Assembly: GCA_001466705.2 (NCBI GenBank)
Contig: LATX02000206.1
Location: 62,001 to 126,000 of the forward strand
Direction of reading: 5' to 3'
DNA length: 64,000 bases
Source of the DNA: Moniliophthora roreri
Lineage: Eukaryota; Basidiomycota; Agaricomycetes; Agaricales; Marasmiaceae
Shown here: positions 12,517-26,200 of the stretch, piece after piece
Layout of the letters: each line of letters begins with the position of its first letter
Position numbering within the stretch: position 1 is the stretch's first letter
Notes under the pieces: generated by a model
Told to the model about the DNA's origin: nothing
Databases searched by the model: none
What the model saw: only the letters and a program-made list of their open reading frames with translations
Position numbers and translations under genes: made by a program

Positions 12517-13279
12517 GTGAGTGTAATCCCTTCTACAGGCATGGAGGCAGATAGGAAGCACGTCGAGCGGGCTGTACAGAGTTGCGCCTCTTCACATCTG
12601 ATACAGCTTGAAGATATTTGCAAAAACTCGCAATCATACGCGAGACTGCGGATTGCTGTGGAGCGTAAAGAATATCTTGGTTCTGTCAAAGTGATATTAA
12701 TCCCCGTGTTAACATCGCTGAAGTCCTATGACGTTCACTTCAAGCTGTACAATCACTGCTCCACTCTAGTGATTAGCATCTAAATCGTGGTGCCTGTCAA
12801 CGTTCGTATTTCGAGGGCTTGGCATCGACTGGCGCTGCCTAAAGTCTAACATTTTTCGTCGATTTTCTCCAGTTCTCAACGCGCAAGTCACGATTGAAAC
12901 CAACTGATTCATTCTCTTTATGTTTCTCCCAGCTACTCTTTGAAGGTTTCCTGTCTGCGCCAAGTCACCGCTCTCCACCGCTCATCCACACTTTGCTCCC
13001 GCGCATGATTCTAGTATCGGTGAGTCCCACAATTACGGTGCTGTGCTCGGAACGCCGAGGCTGAGATTGCAATCACATTGGAGAGGCTGTTGAGGCTGTC
13101 GTTGGTTCACGAAGCTTGTAAATTGTTTCCCACCCAACATGGGTGATGTGCCGCAGTTCTGCGCCCCGCTGGCGTTTCCTTACTGGGCTCCACTGCTTGG
13201 ATTAACTAATCTGGTTCGTCGTTTACAGGACATATAAGAAGCGACGCTCTCACCACTACTCCATATACTCTCCAACCAC
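12517..13279. other. Intergenic, promoter region of intact hydrolase
   Basis: No gene is supported here. A TATA-like stretch (ACATATAAGAAG near 13,230) lies about 50 bases before the hydrolase start codon. Confidence 0.5.
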
Positions 13280-15360
13280 ATGAACCGGACAACAAAAACC
13301 TTACTTACCACAGCTTGCATACTTGTATGCCTTACTAGAGGTGCTGTATCTCAAGCTACATGGAACGAGTCGTCCTGGTTGTCTGTAAGTGTCACTTTAT
13401 GGAAGTCTTTGCTACGACTCACGTTTCCTGTACCTGAAAGATCACACCTACTCAGAACTTGACCTGGGTGCCATGCTACGACGGAGGCCTTGAATGTGGT
13501 CGCTTCCAGGTCCCATTGAATTATGCCGACCCAGAAGGACAATCTGCTGCCATAGCACTCGTGCGCATGAAAGCCAACGTCTCTGCCGATAGTACGGATT
13601 ATCTTGGTCCTATCCTCTTCAATCCCGGAGGACCTGGCGGTAGTGGTGTCGACTATATAGTTTCGTTGGGCACAAAATTAAGAGAAATCTTGGGGCCTCA
13701 GTTCGATTTAGTGGGATTCGACCCCAGAGGTAAGGTGATCCTCTTAGGGTGGCACCACGCTCTGATCATTTGTCCAGGTGTATCGCGCTCCACTCCACGC
13801 GTGACAATCTATGAAACTCTTGATGAGCGTCTGTCATGGCAAAGGTCTGGAATTTGGGAGCTCAACTCCTCTTTGCAAGACAATGTTGCGAGTTATTGGG
13901 CTCGTGCAAAGATAATCGCCCAACTTGCTGAAGAACGTCATGGGGATTTCCTGCCTTATATCAACACTGACCACACAGCACGAGACATGCTTCGCATTAC
14001 GGAGGCTTACGGTAGAGAGAAGCTCCAGTATTGGGGCATCTCGTATGTTTGATTCTCTGTTGATTGAATTTTCCTGACTTTCTTCGACAGATATGGCACG
14101 GCTCTTGGTTCGACCTTTGCAGCTATGTTTCCAGTATGTCGTACTTCAGCCAGGATTCACACGGTGCTGATTTGTGCTCAAGGACAAGGTCCAACGCTTG
14201 GTAATCGACGGAGTGCTTGACGTTCAAGATGACTACTACACCAGTGCGTCCAAATTTATATCTTAATCGTTCATGGCTCATTCATGGTTTCCAGTGGGAT
14301 GGAAGGATGTCGTTTCCGATACCGATGCCACCCTGAAGTGGTTCTTCAAAGACTGCCATGATGCGGGAGCAGAAAAATGCTCCTTCTATGAGTCGTCGGC
14401 CGAAGCCATCGAAGAAAGACTCAACAGATTATACCAGTCCATTATCCGAGCTCCGGTACCGGTACGCGGCGCTGGCCTCATTGATTATGCATCACTGCGG
14501 TTCGTAATATTCAATGCGCTGTACTATCCATTGACCCGGTGGTCCACTTTGGCAACTGCCTTGGCCGACTTGGAAAAGGGAAATGGTACCACGTTGGCTC
14601 AGATGAGCGGGCTAGTGCCATCATCTTCCCCCGATTCAGACGACGCTCCGGTGTCTTTTGCAAACAACGATGAGTCTCAGACTGTGATAGTCTGCAATGA
14701 CGGTGACGCTGTGCCACCTAGCCTGGAACATGCACAACAGCACTATGAGGAGTCCCTGAAAGTATCGGAATGGGGTAGTATGTCATCAGCCATGAGAATT
14801 AAATGCAGGTGAGTACCTGACTCCGATCAGTCTCCCGTTCCACAGTATTAAACATCTTTGTTAGTGGTTGGCCCAACATTCCAAAGGCGCCCTTCAGAGG
14901 TATGGATTTGATGATTTTGCCGTGCGCCGTTCACGTATGAAATCTGCCTAGGTCCTATTTCGGGAAACACGAGTCATCCGATCCTCCTCATAGGAAATAC
15001 TGCTGGTGAAGTCCTCCCGCTCCTTGGTTTCAGTCTGTGCTCACCTGTCTGCAGATCCCATCACACCCCTCTCTGCGTGAGTGGTCTATAAGAACGTTCC
15101 CAACGGATACAAGGCTCACGCATTTTCAGTGCACACAAGGTTTCAAAAGGTTTCCCCGGATCAGTCGTGCTTCAGCAGGATTGCGCTGGCGTACGTCTTT
15201 CCTTTTATCGCACTTACTTGTTGATCTAAATGTGTCCCAGCATACTTCAATCCTGGCAGGGCCCTCGGTCTGCACCTATAACATAATTCGCGAGTATTTT
15301 GTCAACGGGACTCTCCCAGAGCCAGGCACTGTGTGCCCTATTGAAGGATCTCCGTTTTAA
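13280..15360 (+). CDS. Secreted alpha/beta hydrolase, tripeptidyl-aminopeptidase-like (TAP family)
   Basis: Eleven exons (13280-13384, 13456-13729, 13778-14042, 14091-14133, 14183-14243, 14295-14808, 14865-14899, 14952-15005, 15055-15076, 15130-15190, 15241-15360) keep frame and give 517 residues. The N terminus has a short basic start and a hydrophobic core ending AVSQA, a good signal peptide. The oxyanion region FNPGGPGGSG and the FDPRG block are typical of the TAP/prolyl-aminopeptidase branch of peptidase family S33. The catalytic triad is visible: Ser in GISYG (codon split by the intron at 14,043), Asp in DPITPL and His in DCAGH. It probably releases short peptides or hydrolyses esters or amides outside the cell. 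A broken tandem copy lies 0.8 kb upstream. Confidence 0.92.
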
Positions 15361-16211
15361 ACGCGCGGTAGAAATTCTGAAGCACATCGAGTAGACGGCG
15401 CAGGCCTTCACCTCGTATCCAATATACCTAATTATTTATCGAGGGCTTCTATGCATGTAGGACTCACAACAGCTCAAACGCTCGTTCCTTCGACATTCTT
15501 TTTTGTATTTATTGATTGGACAATGTGAAGATCTCGCGTGCCTGCATGGGTAATAAGTACTTATTCTATCGAAGATACCCCTTTGAAAATTGGATTCGAG
15601 ATAATTACGCGAGAAAGGGGCCAAGTTCCTCGGTCAAGAGAATCGTTTGCACCTGCCGAGTATGCAGTGGGACTTGAAAGACAATTGAATGATATACTTT
15701 CATACCTGCTTCGGGTTATAATGGTTTTTCCCATTTCCCAATGTCTCCAAACGAAGGAACTCGATAACAATTTTCAATCCTTTTACTGAAATGGATTGGC
15801 GACCATAGACGCCAGTCCAGGAGTCGAAATGATTCGGGATCGGATATCAAGGCCGTCTCTCTGGAAGAACTGGATAGGATCGATCCTGTTCTACAATGTC
15901 AAGATTGTAATGAGTCTGGAAAGAGCTTCCTATTGAGGTGGACTCGTGCAGTGAGTATCCCTTCAGCTCGCCTTGTTACAGTGCCTCGACATTCTTATTA
16001 CGCTTCTCGTACAGCTAGCTCATACAGTGGGCCACAAGTTCTCTCTTTTTATGACTGACAACGTGGTGTTTACTAAAAACAGTATCAAGCACCAACGTAT
16101 CCTGTGGGGTCATCCTTTGGATGCAAGCTCTGTGTTAGGGATTCAGCGAACAAACACGATTTGAATGAAAAGAAATTTACTCGGGAACATTGGTTCTGGG
16201 ACGTGAATGCA
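15361..16211. other. Intergenic, nothing convincing
   Basis: Short open frames on both strands overlap each other (for example 15,538-15,789) without a recognisable family, splice pattern or codon bias. No RNA gene was recognised. Confidence 0.5.
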
Positions 16212-16580
16212 TCATTCCAATTTCTTCACCTTGAACCCGTAGGGCTCAAGGGCAACCTGTAACTCGTCATATAAAATCCCAGCGAGTAGATTAACCCTAA
16301 TACCGGACGTGAGAAGGTGGTTGACGGAGCGGAGGACTAGGAGAAATACACAAGTCAGAGAGAAGATTGTGTCGGTAGACATCGTCACAAAAGAGCGCAC
16401 TGATGAGTCGAAGAGACTCCCGGCCTCTTCTCTTCGTGGAAGAAGTGATACAAGAGTTGTCATCGTAAAGTAAATATTTAGAATAGCACTCACATCGTTT
16501 CCACATCCGTTTCTGGCCTTTTTACCGTGCAGACAGCTCTTATAGTCGCTTCTCCCCTCCTGTGCGTTTGATTTCGGCAC
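16212..16580 (-). CDS. Small hypothetical membrane-associated protein, uncertain
   Basis: An open frame of up to 122 codons is divergent from the helicase gene. The second half contains one hydrophobic segment (FSLTCVFLLVL) and ends with a hydrophilic C terminus. Several internal methionines could serve as starts, giving a core of about 80 residues. I recognise no family; it may be a genuine small gene or noncoding. Confidence 0.3.
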   Translation of the reverse strand: MPKSNAQEGRSDYKSCLHGKKARNGCGNDVSAILNIYFTMTTLVSLLPRREEAGSLFDSSVRSFVTMSTDTIFSLTCVFLLVLRSVNHLLTSGIRVNLLAGILYDELQVALEPYGFKVKKLE

Positions 16581-16874
16581 GCAGTCATGTTTTATCTAAA
16601 TAATTCTATGAAATGCTGTTGTCTTTGTTGCGAGTTAGAATCCGGAAGTCATTGCATGAATCAGCATGCGTACCTCAAAATGTCAGTGCATTATTTCGCA
16701 ATTTCCTCGTTCCGCAGGGAGGTACGAGAGGTCGAATTATTAAGATCGTGAGGGCTCGAGGGAGAGTCAGCTAAAAGATAGCAATTGAAAGGGTTGTAAG
16801 TAGACGGTGGTGGTGGTATGAGTTGGAAAATAGACGCGGTACCGCCGCAGCTTTCTCTACTCTCCGCCATCACT

Positions 16875-19158
<2,284 letters not shown>

Positions 19159-19458
19159 TGTTTTGGATGCAGTGTGTATATGTACTTTGTATATCTGGTT
19201 CAATCGAGATGATGCCGGAGGGCAACTAGTATTCGATCAAGCTACGGGAAGAAAACAAGAAGATCAGTAAGTAATAATTTCGATGCTTCCGACAGTGAAA
19301 AGTATACAGCAGATATGATACAGTGGAAAGTCAAATCTAGGATACAAAAGACTTGATTTTAGTTAGTCCGGGTATCTTGAGAAAATCGTGAAGGTGTCAA
19401 TATATGGAATCTAATTAGTATTAACGAAGGAAAGAAACGGGACATAGACACGGCTTTC

Positions 19459-20820
19459 CTAGGCAACCGCCATGAGCAAGCTATCAACGTGTTGGTGGGC
19501 AGGAAGAACAGGTTTGGGCTGCAGAATAGGAAGAGTGGCGTCGAACAGAGACGGCTGTCGGTCTGGAGCAGAAGCATGCTCAAGGCTGGCAGTGGAAAAC
19601 TCAAAACCACTATCCCAATCTTCCTTCGACTTGACGAGCGATGACGAACGGCCAGGGTGCGGGGTTGGTAACTCACGAACAGTAGTCGTTGCTACCTTTG
19701 GAGCAAGAGCAGACGGCGGCGGGGTGTGAGGTGGTGATGGAAGTGATGGTGACGATGCCGGAGAAGGTGCTTGGATGTGCTGGACAGATGCCCTGTATTC
19801 ATCCTTGGCTGTAAGGAAGATATCTTGTAACGTAAGGCCAATGTGGTCATGACATTCCGTGAATGCGGCATGTTTATGAAGCATGTCCAGCCATGCGGGC
19901 CAAATGCCTTCTGCAATGAAGAGATTGTAGTCTAGCAATGAGAGACCCTGGTGTTCCCACAATCTCGCGTCTTCCAGAGAGACTTCCATGCATTCAGCGC
20001 TGGTGTTACATAAAGTTTTAGTATTTGGGTACGATGGCAGTGATAGGAAGGTGACTGACATCTTTGAGAGGGACCAAGGAATATCTTCTAGCCAGATAAA
20101 GGCAAAGTGGAGAGCGAGTAGGTATGACCTATACATGATGGTAGCGCGATCGCGATCACTAAATGTTTCGCCGATTTTGATGCCACGAATGAGCCTCTCC
20201 AGGTAGATAAGAGCGGCAAGAGCGATCGAGTTGTGCGGGTCGAGGTAGTCCAAGACGCTAACGAGTTTCCCGCTCATTTCCTTCATGATAATATGATTTT
20301 CGACTGGAAAGTTTCATCAGTACTAGACCAAGACTGGGTCTTACTGCTTCAACTCACCAAACCTGAACTCAGGCGTAGAAAATCTGTCACACAGATATTC
20401 ACCAATCCAGAGACCCAGTGCAACCTTGCTTGCCCAGTCACGGCAAGGAAGCTCTGGAGGTGTGGCTGGGGGAGAGGTAGTTGTGCTTGTGGGCTTTCCC
20501 TCTGTGTGTGCCGATGTGGTAGAAAATGGAAGCGGGAAATCTGTATCTGTCTGGATTCTACGGCGCTTGGGCTCTGGAATGACCAGATAACTGTCTCGAG
20601 ATGGAGGCTGTCCGTCCTTGGTTTCATCACGGGATCGCTTCACACCACATTTGGGCCCAGATGCCGATGGAGGAATGGAGGCAGACGAAGTGGATACGCA
20701 ACCGCTTCCGGAGAGAATGGAAGAGAGAACAGAGCCACGACGACTGGTGTTCGGCTGCGATGGCTCGGGCTGTTGCTGTGCGTCGGGGAAGAAATACGGG
20801 AGGTGACTGACTGATTCCAT
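19459..20820 (-). CDS. Pho80/Pcl-type cyclin
   Basis: Three exons (20358-20820, 20060-20303, 19459-19999) give 415 residues. A disordered N terminus holds a basic nuclear-signal-like PEPKRRR. The cyclin box follows: IGEYLCDRF, then LDPHNSIALAALIYLERL and YRSYLLALHFAFIWLED, ending in LEDARLWEHQGLSLLDYNLF. The C-terminal tail is Ser/Pro-rich. Pho80/Pcl cyclins bind a Pho85-type kinase and tune phosphate, glycogen and cell-cycle responses. The start is uncertain: an in-frame ATG at 20,871 adds 17 residues and another lies at 20,904. The gene converges tail-to-tail with the helicase, 300 bases apart. Confidence 0.85.
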
Positions 20821-20904
20821 GGCGGCGAAGGTGATGGTAGACACCTCCCAAGTGGACCCGTTTTTATTCATTGTTGCCCATTGTGGTCCAAGCTGCCCTT
20901 TCAT

Positions 20905-22472
20905 GTGGCAGCATGCATCGTGATACTATCAAAGTCTGCAGCTCGAAACAAAGGCTTGGGTCATGCCACATCCTATCTGAGCAATAAATGTGCACTGAAA
21001 ACTGTAGCAATGATTTCAAGGCCCTTACCGCATTTTATTTTTCCGATGCCTTCGCCTTTTATTATTTCAGCGGTTCACAGATATCGGAAGCATTGAAGAG
21101 AATTCATTGTTTCTGCCACCCAGACTCATAAGGTGAATCTTTTCGAAGTCCCAGATTCTTCAGTAGAAGCAGGGAGTCTGATCCATACTCAGAGACGAAG
21201 GTACCAGCGAAGATGGGGCCAGTGGAGGAGACATGGCCGTCGAAGAAAGAGCCGGACGCTCGGGCCAACATCCGATGGATTCGCGGTTTTCGCGCTTGAC
21301 CACCACCATGCCATGGACACCTGTCACCCACCATTCTGTTACACCACTCGTTCAAAGGAATACACAACTGCTGTTTTAAGAAGATATTTGGCACGGATGA
21401 GTCGAGCAAACAAGCGGGGCCGAAGCTCTGGGTAATCTGACTGTCCGATCGAACGCCTTGGGCTCAGTAGTTGTTGGAACACGACCTCTTTAGGGCCGAG
21501 AGTATCAGGAGGAAGGGATAACAGTGAGTCTTCATCTCCAAATCCCAGGGATATACGAGCTGGGCTCTCACTACTGTCATAGACGTACCTGGGACATGAG
21601 CCTTGGTTGCCCTCCTGATGTTTATTACGGCTTGATGCTCTAAAGTCGAGGAAACAAAGGGATAGAACCTGGGTCCTACCCTCATATACGCATATTTCTT
21701 TCTAATCGCGGACGTATGAAGCACTAGAAAGTTTTTGGCATCAGGAAAACCTTCTGTCGTGCACACAAGGTCCTCACTACTTAGGCCGACTCCATCGCTC
21801 CGCTTGATAGATGATCCAACGGCGGTTAGTATAACTCTCGCAGGTCCAGCGCTATAAACAGGTATAGCCCCCATTTCTAATGTTGCAAAGCATGAGTTGA
21901 GCTCTATTCTTGTAAGCTCTTGCACTATATGACGGTCCACCCTGGACTTCGCTAGGTTTAGCATGATACTTCGTTTCTCCTGCATTGCAAAAATATCTGG
22001 CCGAGATCCGCGTATGTACATCCCGCTGAAGATGGTACTGATGTCAATGAGCTCTTCCACTTCCCCGCGCAGTTATCACGGAAAAGGTGCTTTTGCAAGA
22101 CCGACCGCGGATACCAGCCCTCCGATTGCGCAGAAGTCCGATGGTAATCTGATTCTTCTGTTTTCCCGTTTTCCGGGGTTAACGAGATAGCTGCTTCTCG
22201 AAATGTACATACTCCTTTGAGTTCCAAGTATTCGCTATTACCCCTCGAGCACTTTCAACCATATTATCGCCCATTTCTGGGTCTTATCTGTTCTGCGCCA
22301 TTGACGTCGAGGCCTCAAGGCCTTTTTACCGAGTACACATGTCAGTACGGGTCAGATTGACGTCACGCATTGCACCGTTCCTTGACTGGGAACGTGAACG
22401 AAAATAACAACAGCTTCCATCTTTAACCACCCCTTTGACAGCGACACTAGGAAGGTTGCTGAAAAGACTATC
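20905..22472. other. Mostly intergenic; one hypothetical frame
   Basis: Apart from the minus-strand frame at 21,464-22,060 I see no supported gene. The last 200 bases form the promoter region of the NADH dehydrogenase gene. Confidence 0.4.
21464..22060 (-). CDS. Hypothetical protein, 198 codons, uncertain
   Basis: A single uninterrupted frame starting at ATG 22,060. It has no signal peptide, membrane helix or motif that I recognise. The length is more than expected by chance in this base composition, but intronless genes are unusual among its neighbours. It could be a young or decaying gene. Confidence 0.3.
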   Translation of the reverse strand: MEELIDISTIFSGMYIRGSRPDIFAMQEKRSIMLNLAKSRVDRHIVQELTRIELNSCFATLEMGAIPVYSAGPARVILTAVGSSIKRSDGVGLSSEDLVCTTEGFPDAKNFLVLHTSAIRKKYAYMRVGPRFYPFVSSTLEHQAVINIRRATKAHVPGTSMTVVRAQLVYPWDLEMKTHCYPFLLILSALKRSCSNNY

Positions 22473-25189
22473 ATGCTTGGTGTAGCACGCGCCGGCGCTC
22501 GCTCTCGGCAGAATTTATTTCTCCATCGTTCGTCACGAAATCCCTGGACAATTCCTTCTTCAACTCGGCATGCCCGGTTCAACTCAACTTCCACGGAAAT
22601 TCCACCACCTAAACCTCGATCTACCATTATTCGCCGGGCATTAACCGTTGCAAAAGTCACTGCTTATGTCGGTCTATCTTCAGTCTTTGGCCTTGTCGTC
22701 GTAGGTGCTGGGATATTCATTCACGACGCGTTTACCTACAACGAACGACACGTGGAACGGGTACCAGTACATCCATTGGCGTTGCATCCAGAGCGAGGAG
22801 GGCCCAAGAATCTTCCGATAGTCAAAGTGCAGATGGATGACCAGGAGGATGAGGAGACGAGGAAATTGGCTGAGAAACCAAAGTTGGTTATCGTCGGTGG
22901 TGGTTGGGGGGTGAGTGCCTTGGCTTTCGGGTGAAATAAGCTTGTTATACTGACCTTTTTTTCAGGCTATTGGAACGCTACGAACGCTTCATCCAGGAGA
23001 CTACCATGTAACCGTCGTATCCGCAGAAACTTTCACCACCTTCACGCCATTGCTACCCTGTAAGCTACTTTGAACCTCTGTTCGTTCATTATCTCATATT
23101 CTGAACTCTGTTATAGCCGCTGCTGTTGGTACCGTTCAAGTTCGTTCACTTATCGAGCCTATTCGAAAGATCATTGCCCGTCTGCGCGGACATTTTGTTG
23201 CTGGAAAAGCTGTGGACCTTTGCATCAAGGATAAACTACTTGAAGTTGAAACTTGGAGCTCTAATGGCACTAAAGAGCGTATATATGTCCCGTAAGTGCC
23301 AGGCCTTGCTTCTTCATAGGACTTTACTTATATAAGAGCTAGTTACGACCACCTCGTTATCGCAGTCGGATCGACCTCCAGTACTCACGGTGTCCCCGGC
23401 CTCGAGAACTGTTTCCAGCTCAAGACCATCTCAGATGCTCAAGCTATGCGGAGACGCATCATGGGTAGACCCACGCTCACCCGTATTTAATGCCCTTATA
23501 CTGACAAGTCATTTAGACAACTTTGAAATCGCTAGTCTGCCGACTACTACTCCTGAAGAGAGAAAGAGGCTGTTGAGCTTTGTCGTTTGTGGTGGTGGTC
23601 CTACTGGCGTTGAAACAGCCGCGGTGAGTAACTTGTTACGATTCAGAAGTTTATTTCGCATTCATCGGGGAGTAGGAAATATATGATTTCTGTCAAGAGG
23701 ATATCATGAATTACGTGCGTTACACTCATTAGGCGCTGACTTTTGGTCTAAGCGTGTCTTTAGTTCCCCAAGATCTGCCGAGAAGAGGTTTCCATTCATG
23801 TTATCCAGTCTAGAGAACATATCCTGAACACTGTAGGTCCTCGTCTGTTATGGGAATCCGGCCAACCGACGAATTTGATCTCTCTCAGTACTCGGAAGCC
23901 ATATCAAAATATGCCGAGGTGCGTCTTCCTTCAGACAGTATTACATGTTGATGCATACCCGCTAACGAACCTCGCAGGAGAAATTTGAACGCGATGGTGT
24001 CAATCTCATTACGAACTCACGGTGTGTGCCTTCGCCTCTTACTGTCAACAGAACTAACCCTATGGGCAGCGTGAGCGCCGTAACGCCTACACAAGTCATT
24101 TTCACAGCGCGAGACAATGAAACTGGTCAAATTACTCAACACACGGTCCCTACCAATTTCGTTCTATGGTCGACGGGAATAGCGATGAATCCCTTTACAA
24201 AGAGAGTCACAGAGTTGCTACCCAATCAAGTCCATAAAAAGGCCATTGAGACGGATGCGCATCTACGGGTGAAGGGTGCACCGGTCGGAGAGATCTATGC
24301 TGTCGGGGATTGTGCTACGGTTAGTATATCGCCGTCCTTTTGGGGAGGTATATGTTCATATGGACGTTGTGGCAGATTGAAACTTCGCTCGTGAGCCACT
24401 TCATGGAATTGGTGGACGAGGCAGATAAAGACAAGAACGGCAAGATAGATTTCGGAGAGTGGGAAGTAATGGGTAAGTCATTGTCTTTCATCTGTCCTGT
24501 TCGTTCTCCTTGAATGACCTGATTTTTCTATAGTCAAGAGGATCAAGAAAAAGATACCCATGGCTGAGAACCATGTCAGCAAAGTACGTGGCAGAAGCTG
24601 CCGTCGTCGTGTGCAGAGGTGACATTGACTGATCCCACTTGCAGGTTAGAGAACTCTTCGAGATGTATGACACAGATTCGGATAACAGTTTAACCCTCAA
24701 CGAACTCGTCCGGTTGTTGGAAGACCTCGGGAACAAGATCACCGCTTTACCTGCTGTACGTGTCGTTCCACATGGTCTTCCCATGATGTTACTCATGGTG
24801 GTTTGTATTGTAGACTGCGCAGGTAGCTTCTCAACAAGGCAAATACATCGGGAAGAAGCTCCACAGGCTCGCTCGGCAAAGAGAGTTCCAACAGACAAGG
24901 GCAATGGATGTTGGAGGGACGCCATTCAAATATCACCATCTGGGCATGTTGGCATATATTGGCAACGCTGCTGTGTTTGATTTGGGACCTTGGTCGTTCA
25001 CGGGTGGATTGGCTGCCATGTACGCGTGGAGAAGTGTATATTGGAATGAGCAAGTGTCGGCTAGGACTAGAGCGTTGTTGATGATTGATTGGATTATTCG
25101 GTAAGTTGGCTTTTTGATTGAGAGGGAGTCGTGCTGAAGACTTTCTGTTACGTAGTGGTGTGTGGGGAAGAGATTTATCTAGACTCTAG
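22473..25189 (+). CDS. NDE1: External alternative NADH:ubiquinone oxidoreductase with EF-hands
   Basis: Fifteen exons (first 22473-22910, last 25156-25189) keep frame and give 648 residues. An Arg/Ser-rich mitochondrial presequence and one membrane anchor (about residues 60-85) come first. The FAD-binding motif VIVGGGWG follows, then TFTPLLPSA, the second dinucleotide motif CGGGPTGVE and the YAVGDCA block. Between that block and the C terminus lie two EF-hand-like loops, DKDKNGKIDFGE and DTDSDNSLTLNE, which mark the calcium-responsive external (NDE) class. The C terminus (YHHLGMLAYIG, then WRSVYW) is the membrane-docking part of type II dehydrogenases. It oxidises cytosolic NADH at the outer face of the inner mitochondrial membrane without pumping protons. 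Confidence 0.95.
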
Positions 25190-25287
25190 TTTTGAGTGGT
25201 CCTTGTCGCAAGGATACGGACGCTTTTGACGCTCTATGTATACATTTGTCGCCATAATAATGCGAGCATGATTGATCCGCTCATACT

Positions 25288-25379
25288 AGTGTAGGCCTGT
25301 AACCGTCCGTTATGTGACGATGGCAAGCACGATACATCGCTTGCCGTCGTCACTGAAGGTCCTGTAACAGGTCTACACT
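25288..25379. mobile_element. Palindromic MITE, 92 bp, with target-site duplication
   Basis: Outer inverted repeats AGTGTAGGCCTGTAAC (25,288-25,303) and its partner (25,364-25,379) pair at 14 of 16 positions. Inner arms 25,314-25,328 and 25,339-25,353 pair at 14 of 15 around a 10-base loop. CATACT occurs directly on both sides (25,282-25,287 and 25,380-25,385), a target-site duplication. It is non-coding, so it would be mobilised in trans. Confidence 0.85.
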
Positions 25380-25489
25380 CATACTTGATCTCTTGTGGTC
25401 GCTGGACATTTCGGGTTGTTCGGGCGGCGTCCGTCTTACCGTATCAACACTGACGCGTATCATTTGACTCGTATAAGAGCGCTCTAGAG

Positions 25490-25745
25490 TAATCTAGAGT
25501 ACCCAAGTTTTGGATTCCCGGATTCAAAGTTCAGCCTGAGGTACGGTGCATGTTGTCCGGCAGAGGGATCGACACGTTCCTTGATTGCTTTGATGTTCGG
25601 TGGCATGATCAGCATATGGTGTTCTGAACATGAATAAGAGGTGATCTCCAACAAGCCGTTGCCATAGATCTCGGACCACTGACAGACAGCATAGGTAGTA
25701 CTTGCAATTCCAGACCCACATACTTCGGAAATTGATCTATCAATG
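25490..25745 (-). other. Orphan open frame, possible exon remnant
   Basis: A minus-strand frame of about 80 codons, without a start codon, opens just after an acceptor-like TTGATAG and ends at TAG. Its composition is protein-like (segment GIASTTYAVCQWSEIYGNG) but no family is recognised and no partner exon is visible. It could be a leftover of a deleted gene. Confidence 0.25.
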
Positions 25746-26200
25746 AAATGGAGTGATGTATACAGTTATTTAGGCCTCATTACCTTGTGCTTCCTCGCAG
25801 AAATTGATAGGTGGGTAAAACTTGCTTCTCTATATTTTGATCCGTCCATAGAAATTGTCTTTTAAAAAAAAAAATTACACAAGTATTTGCATGTGGTACC
25901 GTTCTTCCGTGGATCCGTGCAAGTGGATACCGAGTAGTTACAATGTTACCAATCTCTCGACAGAAAACTTCGAAGAAAAACAATGGTAACGGTTGGTTTA
26001 CGCGTTGAATCGATAAATAATCAAATTCCAAGAAAAGAAATCAAGTCAGGGATGAATACATGGGTAGTGATGTACGTAGTAATAGGTATCTCTCTGGCCT
26101 CTTCTTCCGGATCAAGATCAAAGTCGCTTCCAATCGCAAGCTGCATATTTCCAGCAAAAGCCACCCACGTCACCGCTTTCCGAAATTCGAAGTATGCGGT

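Noticed and set aside
20233..20814. 193-codon plus-strand open frame
   Set aside because: It lies antisense to the cyclin gene, which has a clear domain and consistent splicing.
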